From Catonia carolina (Eukaryota > Arthropoda > Insecta > Hemiptera > Achilidae): 64,000 nucleotides of DNA. Every line of letters starts with the position of its first letter. The stretch's first letter is position 1. This document shows positions 22,891 through 33,261 of this stretch, one piece after another. Location of the stretch: NCBI GenBank assembly GCA_035578175.1, contig JAQMRL010000001.1, positions 369,761,720 through 369,825,719 of the forward strand. The letters are read 5' to 3'. A program made the position numbers and the translations under genes. The notes under the pieces are model-generated. The model made no database searches and was not told the DNA's origin. It saw only the letters and a program-made list of their open reading frames with translations.

Positions 22891-22966
22891 ACCAATTTTG
22901 CATGTGAGGTGCTACCACGTGTCGTCGGGCTCGGTCGGTGACAATATTAACGCTTACTTAATAGTG

Positions 22967-24170
22967 GTTTTTAGAATTAAACGGCTTATTGAATAGTTTT
23001 TTAAATTCTAATGTAACATATTTTTTATTTAAGGATTAAATAACGTTGTTAGTAAGATCTGATACAAGCCAACTGTTTTATTTAACTTAAAATAATATGT
23101 TTATTTTTCTTTCCTCACCTATTGTTTTTACAACATTCCTTTCAAATAAAATACCAGTCCGTTGAGCATGCATATAATTTAAACATAAAAAGTTCTATGT
23201 TAAAAAGAAAAATCTTCTTGATATGATCCAAGTTGTTTTAATATTTAGCAAATAAATTAAAGAGTATTGTGCATGAAGTTGAAAATAGCATATTTCTACG
23301 ATTTCAGTAAGAACCGTTTTCATGCGGAATAAAGGATTTATATCATTTATAACAAACGTTTATACTAGTTTTCCTTTAAATTTTATGCATTTTTTATAAT
23401 AAAAATTCATTGTAAATTTACTTTGTACATTATATAAAAATGGTATCTTATTTTATAAGATGGAATTAAGCACTACTGGTAAATGCACTGATCCAAAGTA
23501 ATCCTCCATTGTAGATCGTATTGATTACCAATAACAATTAAAACTTCTTTCCGAGCTGAGCTAATTTACAATAAACTCACTAAACCGGAAATCTTGTTTC
23601 CATTAAAGATAGCAATAATATTTACAATCAATTCTAAAACCAATTTAGATATAATGGAATACAATTTTGGAGTATATCTGCCAATTCCCTAATTTAAATT
23701 TCAGGACTGTTTTAGCAAAAACTATCAACAACTTGTTCAACATACCGTGGTAAATAAGCAACAAATTCATTTTTTTTATATCATTTTTGGATATCTTAAT
23801 TTAATACGAACCTAAATATCATAAAATAACAAAATTCCGATTTTGGGATTAAAAATTTTGGCTATATGAACATCAAATTTTTTATCAATCGATTTATCAG
23901 ACAATAGTTTAACTCAAAATTCAAGGTTGGAACTAGCTAATTTTTTTAATTTGTATGTTTTGGTTTATATATTTTTTATATTACCTATATCACAAAAGTG
24001 AAAGATGGATATTTGGCTCCCTTAATTTTCACTCTTTTTCCAATAATTTAGTTGTTTATACTAATTTAATATAACATAATGTAGCAATAAAAAGATATTT
24101 AGAAACAACATTATTATCAAATGTGTAAAATACATTGATATCTCTTTTCTGTTTAATTTTTTTATGTAAT
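22967..24170. other. AT-rich non-coding stretch
   Basis: No gene or repeat recognised. Confidence 0.55.
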
Positions 24171-24455
24171 CCCTGATATGTGTACGTTGCAATCTGTTCA
24201 ATTCAGAACAATAAGCAACCCCATGACCCAATGAGATGAGGATGATGTGTATGACGTGTAAGTGAGGTGTAGTCTTGTACAGATTCAGGTCAACTATTCC
24301 TGAGAGAGTATGGTTAATTGGACCCCAACCATCAAAGTACACCGGTAACCACTGTCTAGCATTCAAATCCGTATAAAAGTAACTACCTTTACTAAGATTT
24401 GAACCAGGAACCTTCGTCTCTGAAAATCAGCTGTTAAACAGCTGATTTTGGCTGA
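24171..24455 (-). repeat. SINE2 copy, full length
   Basis: Reverse-complement match to 6118-6425 along its whole length, including the B-box-like GGTTCAAATC (about 24398-24407) and the GTTAAACAGCTG start. The open frame 24061-24366 is contained in it and is not a gene. Confidence 0.75.
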
Positions 24456-26695
24456 TTCTGTTTACTTTATAATTGGAAACTCTTTTTAATTTCAAGCACT
24501 CACTATTTTATATCAATGTTTGTTGTTCGATTTCCTTTTAGTGTAACTTTGAACTGAGACAGCCATCAGTGTTTCGTCGTGTATGACTATCAGCCGGACG
24601 CTACATAAATTAAGTCACACAACCGGTGTTACTTGACTGTTGTCTGGCTCACTGACTGCAATGGCCCGAAGATCATAAGTTAATATAGAAAAACATTAGT
24701 TAAATTTAACCTTTTCGAAGATATAAAAAATACTTAGAATATTATAAGGCATTCTTCAACATAATCTAAGTTAATGTATTAAAACGTTTATTTCAGGTTC
24801 TTTTAAGGATTTGGTTAATTGTAAATAATAAAACTTTCTTTTAAACTTATAACACGAATTTACTAAAACAAATAAATGTGAATTTATTGCAAATTTCACA
24901 AATTTTTATGTGAAAGGAGATACAGCTCCATTTATCCTCCATTTTCTTCTAAACATGAATTTTAAGATTTACAAAATAAAATTTTAATAATTATTTATTA
25001 TTTTTTAAAGTTTTATCTCATTTCATTCTTTTAAATGTAATTATCTACAATTTATCAGAATTCATTCATGTTTAACTTCTCTGAAAACTTTTGAGTCTTT
25101 TCTTTGTTTAATTTCAATTTCATTAATTTTGCTCTTCATAATTATTTCTCTCTTCATTTCAGACTTTGTTTTCAAATTGATTAAAAGTGAAAGAATCAAC
25201 TTCAAATTTTATCTGTAACATCCAATTAAAATTAAATGTTTATGAAGTAATATTTAAGAACTTAATGGAGTTTGGATTAACCTATCAATCATTTTTTAAA
25301 TCACCTACAAATTTGGTGTAATTTACCTAACTTTTGAGACTCAGTTAGTCATGCACTTGGCTACTAAGCCCTTGTATATTCCGTAATATTTTTATTTTTT
25401 TATGAGCAGCTTCTATGAAACTTCAAAGAGGAAGTATAGGATGAGTTAATATAAGTTTAAAAAAATAAAATAAGTCTAATGTGTTAGGATAAGTCTAAGT
25501 ATTTATAATACCCTGTCGTACATTTATTGCTTACCAAATCTTTTCATTTTTATCTATTACTACTTTTTTCTTTCTTACTTACTTACTTACTTCAAGTAGT
25601 GTGTCATCTACCATTGTTACCTTTTAGTACATTATTCACCTTACCGTTTACTTAAAAATAAATTTCATATATTATTTTACTTGGAACGAAAGCTTTTTAT
25701 ACTGTAAAATATTTCATCAATCTAAAATTGTTTCCGCGTTTTCCTAAACATGTATAGGTTACCACATCTTTAAACCTCTTTGTAATTTATTTGTGTATTC
25801 TGTAACTGCATTTCATTCAAACAATTTAGTGCCGTGGTTAGTAACACACAGCAATCAATTATATTTCTATTGTTTTGATTATGCACATTTAAATTCTGTA
25901 AAAAGTTATTTTGTTTTACGTACCTAATCACTTCAAAAATTTACTTGAACGAAATGTGAGCGTTCGTAGCTCTTAACTAATTGCCAACTGTCTTCAGATT
26001 AGTGGTTTTGGAAATAGAGGTAGCCTATATGGTAAAATTAACCTTCTGAATTTGCTATTGACCAAGAAGTTAATACAATTTGTAATTTTAAAATGTTACT
26101 TTAGTTTGATTTTAAATATTATAAAAGTCCTTTAAAACTTACTTAATAAATGAGATATTTAACTTATATTTAACTTAATTTATAAGTATGAGATGTTTAA
26201 CCAAGAGTTTCGAGAATTTGTTTTGTTTCTTGATATAAGATATTGCTAGAATTATACAAGGTTTTTCACAACTTTATTTTAGTTTTTAATCTCAGTGTAT
26301 TCACAAAAATTCGTGCATAACATTACAAACCAAATAAAGAGAAAATACCGTTTTTTTAACTAATTTTAAGTTTAAATTTATGTATTTAGTAATTACTTAA
26401 TGAAACGACAAGTAATTTCATTACACTTTATTGTACGTATTCAGAAATTTTAAAATTGAATTGCCTTGTTATTTCAAACTGCGGCCGTTGTTAAAGAATA
26501 CTTTTGGGAGTAACCCTATGATTCACAAAACACAAAATTAAAAGTTGATGTTAATTGATTTTCGGAAAGAGTTAAAATATCATTAGGCTAACATTTTGCG
26601 TTGTTTTATTTTACGTATTACAATTCTTTATAATTTGAGAACAGTTAGGTTACGCCTTTAGATATTTACTTTTTTATGCCTGAAAATTTATATTA
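24456..26695. other. AT-rich non-coding stretch
   Basis: No gene. An R5 core lies at about 24618-24680 (CAACCGGTGTTACTTG, then CACTGACTG and TGGCCCGAAG). A (TTAC)n run lies at about 25573-25594. Confidence 0.5.
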
Positions 26696-27010
26696 AGAAA
26701 ATCTGACGAGAAATACTCACGACTTTTTCTTGCCAATTTAAGTAATGAGCCATATAAACTAACGTTAGTAATAAAACATAAGAAATAAACAAAAAACTAA
26801 TCTCAAAAAACATATCCTAATTTTAATCATGAGTGAATGATACAAAATGAAAACCAACATTAGTTTCGCTGAATAATTCGGAAAATCGCTTTTTGATGCT
26901 AAACTAGGCTCTGTAGAGACAAGTGCGTGAAATAAAAATTGTACAACTTTTAATTTTCTATAAATTTGATCATACTCGTTTGCCCTAAACTGCATATTAG
27001 GGCCGCAATT
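26696..27010 (-). repeat. R4 3' section
   Basis: CTCACGACTTTTTCTTGCC, TAATCATGAGTGAATGAT and GATGCTAAACTAGGCTCTGTA align with 59995-60280. Only the 3' third of R4 is present. The open frame 26765-26995 is internal to it. Confidence 0.7.
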
Positions 27011-30000
27011 TAAAAAGAAAAAACAACATTTTTTCTACGCACAGCCTCTTAATGCCAGTAATGTTTTAGAGAAACAAGATTTCTATTAATATCACATAAC
27101 CTTTTTGTGAATTCGATTGCCTGAAGTGTATTAGTATCATTATTGTGATTAAAAGAAAACACTTAATATATTACAATAGTAAGAGTGTCTGGAAAATTAT
27201 GAAATTATGAAAACTTATCACTTTAAGTGTCTACTTTCATAGCCACATTTCATCTGAACCTCAGTCTACGTGTTTTCCGTCTTCCTCAGGTCTTTTCCGA
27301 TTGTACAAGTAACATAAAATGGTAACCTATGAAACGAGACGTAAATAACCATATCCAGACGTGAATTACTATATTTTACGTGATTCAACAATACAGAAAG
27401 CGTTTTCTACAACGAAGTTTAAGGAGAAGCAATAGTTATTCGGTATTGAGAAATTACTTTTACGGGATGGTAGTGAATTTATTATTTTCCTTAACACCTT
27501 CAAATAATGTAAGTGAAACAAAATATTTACATCATTATTGTTTGTGTCTTGTTCTTAGTAGTCGTTTTCATTTTACTTTTTATATTTCCTGTTTTACAGC
27601 AAATGCATTAGAATTTTATTACATCTTATTAAAATTATATTGCATCTATGTTTTAAAGTTAAATATTTTAAAAATTGTCACAATTACTGTGGCATCCAGA
27701 TATTTTATATTACGTCTACTGTTCAAATATACATAGATCTATTCGTAATACTTCAGTAACCATTCTGCATAGACTAACTGAAATATGCCTAAATCAGAAT
27801 TATTAAATGTTAACAAATTTTCATTGTATACAACGTTTAAAGATTTTTGTTTTGTTAAAGAAAGCCTAAAATACTTTGATAATTACAGAAATGTACCAGA
27901 ACAGCCAGTAATTTATTTGTAGAGAAATTTTCGTTGAAGAGATATCGTTTTGGAGTTTTACTGTATACAACTTGTATTGCATCCAAAAAAAACTTTTCTT
28001 CAACTATATTTTAATAATTTTGGGGGAGAGTTTCATATTCCAGAACTCTCCTGAATTTAATATAAAGTTTAGTAATAAAATGTATAATTAATTGAAAAAG
28101 TGCTTGCTCTTCTAAAGACATCGTTAGAAGTCTGGTGGTCGGTAATTAAAACAGGCTCTAATTTTTTATTTGAATATAAATTTTTTATTAAATTTCTTAT
28201 TACGTTTAGTATCAAACAAAATTTTAATATCGTCATAATAAATGTAATTGCTATTGTAGTAAGCCTGTACAGAAAAAAATGCAAAGAGGTTTGATTGAAA
28301 TTTTTCGTAGTAGGGCTATTCAGTTATTTTTAAATTAGATATTAATTGAAGAAATATTTCTGTTGAAAACTTTGGTAGTTTGTAATAAAGTTCATTAAAA
28401 ATTATTTTGGTACTTTTTGATATAAAAGACCTATAATGAGATAATTTAATATCATTTGTACGAGTTATTAGGCTACTATTTCTCGTATACTATGGTTACA
28501 AATTAGTTTACTTACGTTTTAGAAAATATTTACATTTACTCTATTAAATATTTGTACTCTCTTTCCCATCGAATTTAGAAATGAAATAGTTTGATGCTTC
28601 ATAAATTACCTAAGTAAAGTTTTGTAATTTTAAAGGAAATTCTGTCTTTAAGTTTTACTTCTAAAGAAGAAACTGTTGTTTATGGCAGGAACTGTTAGAG
28701 AATATTACTGCACGTTGATAATACACTGTAAGAATTTATAGTAGAAGCAAATTGTGTATGTAGATGTGTAAATATATTCACCTTAAGGAAAAGTGAATGG
28801 GTTCAAAGACGAAATAAAGTTTTACACATCACATGAAAAACCACTTGTTCACTCGTATTGCATAACATTTATCTTTACTTTATTCAACGAACTGTTTTAC
28901 CTCAACGAAGAATAATATTACAGAAATTATTTCATAAATATTTGTAATAAAATAAACATGAACGTTTAGAAAACGTAACGAAAAGTTTCTCAAATTTATT
29001 TTATTGTTTTCTTTTAGTTTAAATTACGGTTAGGCCTACATATTTTATTTAACAGTTTGAAAGTTAAACATGAAGATAGGACATTTTAACTATTAATAAT
29101 AACGAATAAATTTTTTTAAATTTTTATCAAGTTGAATTAGAACGGTGATTATCATCACCTTGTAAGAGTTACCGGGTTTTTAAATTTATTTATGCTTCAC
29201 GTTGGTCGCCAAAATGTAAGAGAACTCAAGCTTACTCTTAATTATTAACGGGGTCAAATAGGTTATGTAAATAAATAATAACAAGGAGTTCGTTGAAGTC
29301 GTTTAATTTGATTAAAATAAAAAATATAAATAACTATCTCAGGGTTAATATTAATGATTTATTATAATTGTTTATTGTTTCTTAAATAAAAATAAAAAAA
29401 TTGAAATTATTATTTAATGTTAAACAAAAATGAAAACAATTGACAATCTATAAAAAAAAACGATGAATAATGATGCTTAATAAAAATTAAAAATTTACTA
29501 GCTTTAATTTTAAAAAAGTATGATTATTATTAAGAATTTAGGGAAAAAATATTTAATATTGAATTTAAATGTTCTCTCAGCTATATTTTAAAAAAGGTTC
29601 GTTCGTTACCAGAGTTCTTGGTCGTTTAAACTGCATTACTTCGATGTTTGTTAAGCGGGGTCTCTTCCAATATTTTGTGCCCTTGTTTACGTTATTAATT
29701 AAATTTTCTAATGTAATGTCTAATCACTATTTCTTTCGATAGATACATTTGTAATGTCAGTAATTATTGTTAAATTTCACTGTGTTTATTTATTTTTACT
29801 GAATATTATTGCAATTTTGTCGGAGCTTTGCTAACATTGTTGCCTGTGTGGAGTCCTAATCCAGACAGGGACCATGAGTCAAGGTTATATCTTCCAAAGC
29901 CAGTATTGGATAAGCTGATCTTTTACGTTTTAAAAATACGTAGTGGTACACCTGCATGAAAATTTCATGATCGTGTTCCATGAAGTAAAATGTCATATTT

Positions 30001-31009
30001 TGATACAGCCTGTTACTTCATGCATAAGTGTTTAGGAACTTAGCGTGGAAGATTCATATTATATTTTCTAAAATATACTTCTGTATTATTATCACAGTCT
30101 TTGTTCGTGTATTAACGTCTTACACTAGTATTGGAAAAAAGGAAAACTAAAAGTTTCACATAAACAAATCAATAACATCAGGATACAGAAAAGATAATAA
30201 TGAAAACTATAAATTAGCCTCTTAAATCACACAAAGGTTAAAAAACAAATATCACAGCTAAATCTTATAGTCCGGAAAAGAAAACTGAAACTTAAAATTG
30301 TCAGACTATTAATCAATATTTCAAGACATCGGATAGTCTGAGTGACCGGAGAAATATGTAGTGCCGATTTTTATTACCGTGCATGTCACTTATTACATTT
30401 CAGATAGTCGCCTGAATCAGCGATGCAATGCGAACATCAGATGTAATCCAACAACATTTATATTTTACAATCAACGGGCTATTACATCTGCCGTAAAATA
30501 GGGAATCACCAAAAGTCATGATAAGAATTGAGGGTCTTTCTGTCATATTGAATTGTTTTTGTCATTTTTGAATTTATTACATCATGAACATGTTTTTTTT
30601 ATAAATCATGATTCTTCTATTTTTACTTTTTATTTTATCAAGCTCCTTTTAATGAAAACTGGAGTGTAGAAAATAGCCAGTAGAAATTTTATTAAGCAAG
30701 AAAATTAATGAAATCCAAAAATTGTTAGTGATGGGATTGAGCAGTTTTGCACTCCTCCCTTAAATGACTTTATAGGCCATTAAAAAAACAGTTTAAGTTT
30801 TTGAACACATCATAAGGAATAATGGCGCAAAATTAACGAGTTGTACATAAATGGGGAATAGGATAATAGTCACGAAAGGTGGAAAATCAAGTGCTTTCAC
30901 ATATACTTAATTTACTTTGTAAATAATTAATTATGCCTAGAATATTTTTCTTTGCATATAATTCATTTTAATAAATGCCTTATTATGGAATACAAAAATC
31001 AGGCACTAT
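27011..31009. other. Long AT-rich non-coding stretch
   Basis: No gene can be supported. The longest open frame (27380-27736, 118 codons) has a skewed F/L/Y/I-rich composition expected by chance at this base content, with no motif I know. No complete repeat found. Confidence 0.5.
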
Positions 31010-31530
31010 TAGACAGTAATATGGCCGGAAGCATTATATGGAGCAGAAATACTTAAAATTTAGGTCGAAAGGTGGTATCAAGAAAATAATTAGCATAAAA
31101 AGGAGAATAGTTCAAAACAACCTAGGACCTAAGAAGTAAGAAGACAATTTTACAATAGGTCCCCTCCATACAAAGAGATGTACTATGTAATGAGAAAAAG
31201 GGTGTTTTAGTATTTTCGAAATTGTGGAAAGAATAAACGATAGCAGATTAACAAAACAAATTTTTAATAAAATACTAAATCTGAAAAATCAAATCAGCAT
31301 GGTTCATAGTAACATTGAATGACCCTAAAGATGAAAAAAGTCGACGCAGAAAACATACCAAATTGAAAAGATTTAGAAAAAAGGCAGAGATTGATCTTCA
31401 AGGGAGAGAATGAAAAGAAGAGGCGTGAATCTTACAACATTTAACAACTTAAGAAGGAAAGATCCAAAAGAATGAAAAGGTTGTGGGAGGAAAGGAAACG
31501 TGAACAAAACATGAAGAAGTAATTAAATAT
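31010..31530 (+). pseudogene. Decayed non-LTR reverse transcriptase C-terminal region
   Basis: With many stops and shifts, the plus strand shows blocks typical of one non-LTR family in order: a YGAEILK-like block (about 31028), GP.K..(R)EDNFTIGPLHTK (about 31125-31180), DSRLTKQIFNKIL.LKNQ (about 31238-31285) and a basic RRKDPKE..GRKG tail (about 31455-31500). It resembles 50150-50870 (-) and the tail at 19786-20030. Non-functional. Confidence 0.55.
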
Positions 31531-31575
31531 TGATTTGGTGAGCTTTATCTAAAGGACTATTTGAAAAAATATATA

Positions 31576-32370
31576 CCGGTTGTCCTACGGAATTTAAACC
31601 ATAGAAAAATACCATTGAGTTTTGTTACTTAGTTAATATTTTCTTCCCACGAATAAATTAAGATTAGTTATAATCAGGAATTATTATAACACATTTAGAA
31701 CTTTAAAACAATTTCAATATAAATTTTAAGCTGTATTTTAGCTAAAAATACGTAAACACCTAAATGTGTAACCGTTTTCTAATTAAGTATTGTAAATTTT
31801 AAAAGTACGTCACATTATATATTTGTAGTAATGGTAAGGCTGTTGTGTGGAAATGTTAAAATTAATTATTTATTTGTTTCAATTTTAACTACTGTTTTAT
31901 CATCTAAATTATTGTAACAATCAGTTGTCTCTGAAATTAAATGTTACTGCAGAAAATATATTAGGTATTTACAAAAATTCTGAATTTGCTTACACGAAAA
32001 ACCCAATTTCAAGTAAATAATTTTTTTATATATTTCCAATATTTTTTTAACATTAAAAAATTTTTCCGCAGATTGATTCGGCCCGCCTATATCTATATCT
32101 CCACGCAACAACGTTACCATTACTCCAAACATACAATGTGGCATACTAATAAAATTTACAATACCTAAAGAGAAAACGGTTACAAATTTATGTATTGTTA
32201 ACTAAAATACAACTTGTAATGCAAAATTTATCAAAATTGATAATGTTTTAAATATTTTCTAATGGTTCCTGATTATAACAAGTCTTAATTCATTTGTGGG
32301 AAGAAAATATTTACAAACTAATAAAAATCGATGCTATTTCCGTATGATTCAAATTCCGTGGGACACCCGG
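31576..32370. mobile_element. Fold-back DNA element with arms of about 280 bp
   Basis: The outer ends are CCGGTTGTCCTACGGAATTT and, inverted, CCGGGTGTCCCACGGAATTT. TA lies on both sides (31574-31575, 32371-32372). The inverted similarity runs much further inward: the TATTTTCTTCCCAC, TTATAATCAGGAA, TGTAACCGTTTTCT and AGTAATGGTAA blocks recur in the same order in each arm (31576-31858 and 32088-32370), leaving a centre of about 230 bp. No transposase. The TA target and size fit a Tc1/mariner-superfamily non-autonomous element; the exact family is unknown. The two small open frames in its right arm are not genes. Confidence 0.8.
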
Positions 32371-33108
32371 TATATAAAACTGGAAACTTGTATATATTAT
32401 GATTGGAAACTGTTTTTAAAAAGGAACTATCGTCAAAGAATGATCATTATAGTTGTACTCTTAAATCTAAACTATTCCTGTAGCAAAATGATAATGTTAG
32501 AACCCAACACGCGCCGCTTACGTGTCTCAGCCTCAGAGAGGTAGGTAGATCAGAATTCATAAGTGAATCAAAACCATGGAAGTGCGTGCTCTGCGCGCCC
32601 GCACTTCGGCCGCCAAATGGGTTTGGTGGATCATAATATTTTGAAGTTTGAAGATTTGAAAGTTGGAAGATCATGTTCGAAGTTTAAAAATTTGAAGGTC
32701 TTGAAGTTAGAGGTTTTTAAATTTTAGGTTAATGTTTGAAGAACGAAGGTCTTAAGTTTTTAAATTTCAACTTTTAATGTTTGAGGTTTGAAAATATGAC
32801 AATGAGTTTTTTTTTAGTTTAGTTTTCTTAGCGATCTAGTGGGTTAAGAGCGACTTTTGCTACATGGTCTTGAAGTCTTTGAAAGGGACAAAAAAGTTCA
32901 TACTTTTTTCACTACGATGCAGCGTTTAAGAGATAAATAAACTTATTCCCACCTTGGGAAAGAGGTGTAACCATTGTCGGACTACTGCATTTTTATTTTC
33001 ATTTTATCGCTAAACAAGATGACGTTAAAATATTTTTGTATACTGAAAATTTCAAAAATATAGGATAGGTTTCACCTCTATAGGACCTCGACTTGAATTT
33101 TAAAAATT
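32371..33108. other. Non-coding stretch with a TTTGAAG-type degenerate repeat
   Basis: From about 32636 to 32800 the sequence is a loose repetition of TTTGAAG, TTGAAGTT and AAATTT words, an eroded simple repeat. A GC-rich patch (GCGCGCCCGCACTTCGGCCG, about 32596-32615) precedes it. No gene. Confidence 0.55.
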
Positions 33109-33118
33109 ACCCAAATCT
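33109..33118. repeat. Jockey target-site duplication, left copy
   Basis: ACCCAAATCT is repeated at 37586-37595. The final T could equally belong to the poly(A) tail (poly(T) on this strand). Confidence 0.85.
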
Positions 33119-33131
33119 TTTTTTTTTTTTT

Positions 33132-33261
33132 CTCTTTAATTATTTATTTGCAACTGTAAAATTTTACAATAAGCAAATGAGCTGGTTTTAACATAGGAAA
33201 ATTTACAATAACAAAGATTAGACCCAGTGGCTAATCTTTGTAGGTGCCACGAGTCATTGTC
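33132..33261 (-). other. Jockey 3' UTR
   Basis: The 130 bases between the ORF2 stop and the poly(A) tail include an inverted pair ACAAAGATTAG / CTAATCTTTGT (about 33212-33242), which can form a hairpin. TAATTATTTATTTGC and ACTGTAAAATT near the tail recur, slightly changed, at 50963-50993, in a second Jockey-like 3' end. Confidence 0.75.

Larger units (their letters stand above)
22182..22966. mobile_element. GC-rich terminal-inverted-repeat unit with a histone-type stem-loop array
   Basis: The ends are inverted repeats. GTAAGTGTTTATATTGTCAC (from 22204) matches the inverted GTAAGCGTTAATATTGTCAC (to 22957) at 22 of 24 positions when extended to CCGAC. Both are preceded outward by CACTAT (22182-22187; inverted at 22961-22966). 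The interior is strikingly GC-rich in an AT-rich region. Long opposing open frames (22147-22773 minus, 22430-22996 plus) are probably by-products of base composition. No transposase is seen. The CACTA-like tips suggest a non-autonomous EnSpm/CACTA-type element, but no clean 2-3 bp target duplication is visible. Confidence 0.55.

Noticed and set aside
22182..22966. Histone gene cluster fragment
   Set aside because: No H2A, H2B, H3, H4 or H1 coding motif in any frame. Four closely spaced stem-loops are not a normal histone-cluster arrangement.
22147..22996. Two long opposing open frames (208 and 188 codons)
   Set aside because: They overlap on opposite strands in a GC-rich repeat unit, contain no known domain, and one runs through the stem-loop array. 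Absence of stops is explained by high GC.
27380..27736. 118-codon open frame, possible small membrane protein
   Set aside because: F/L/Y/I-rich by base composition, no motif, no neighbour context and no splice or promoter support.
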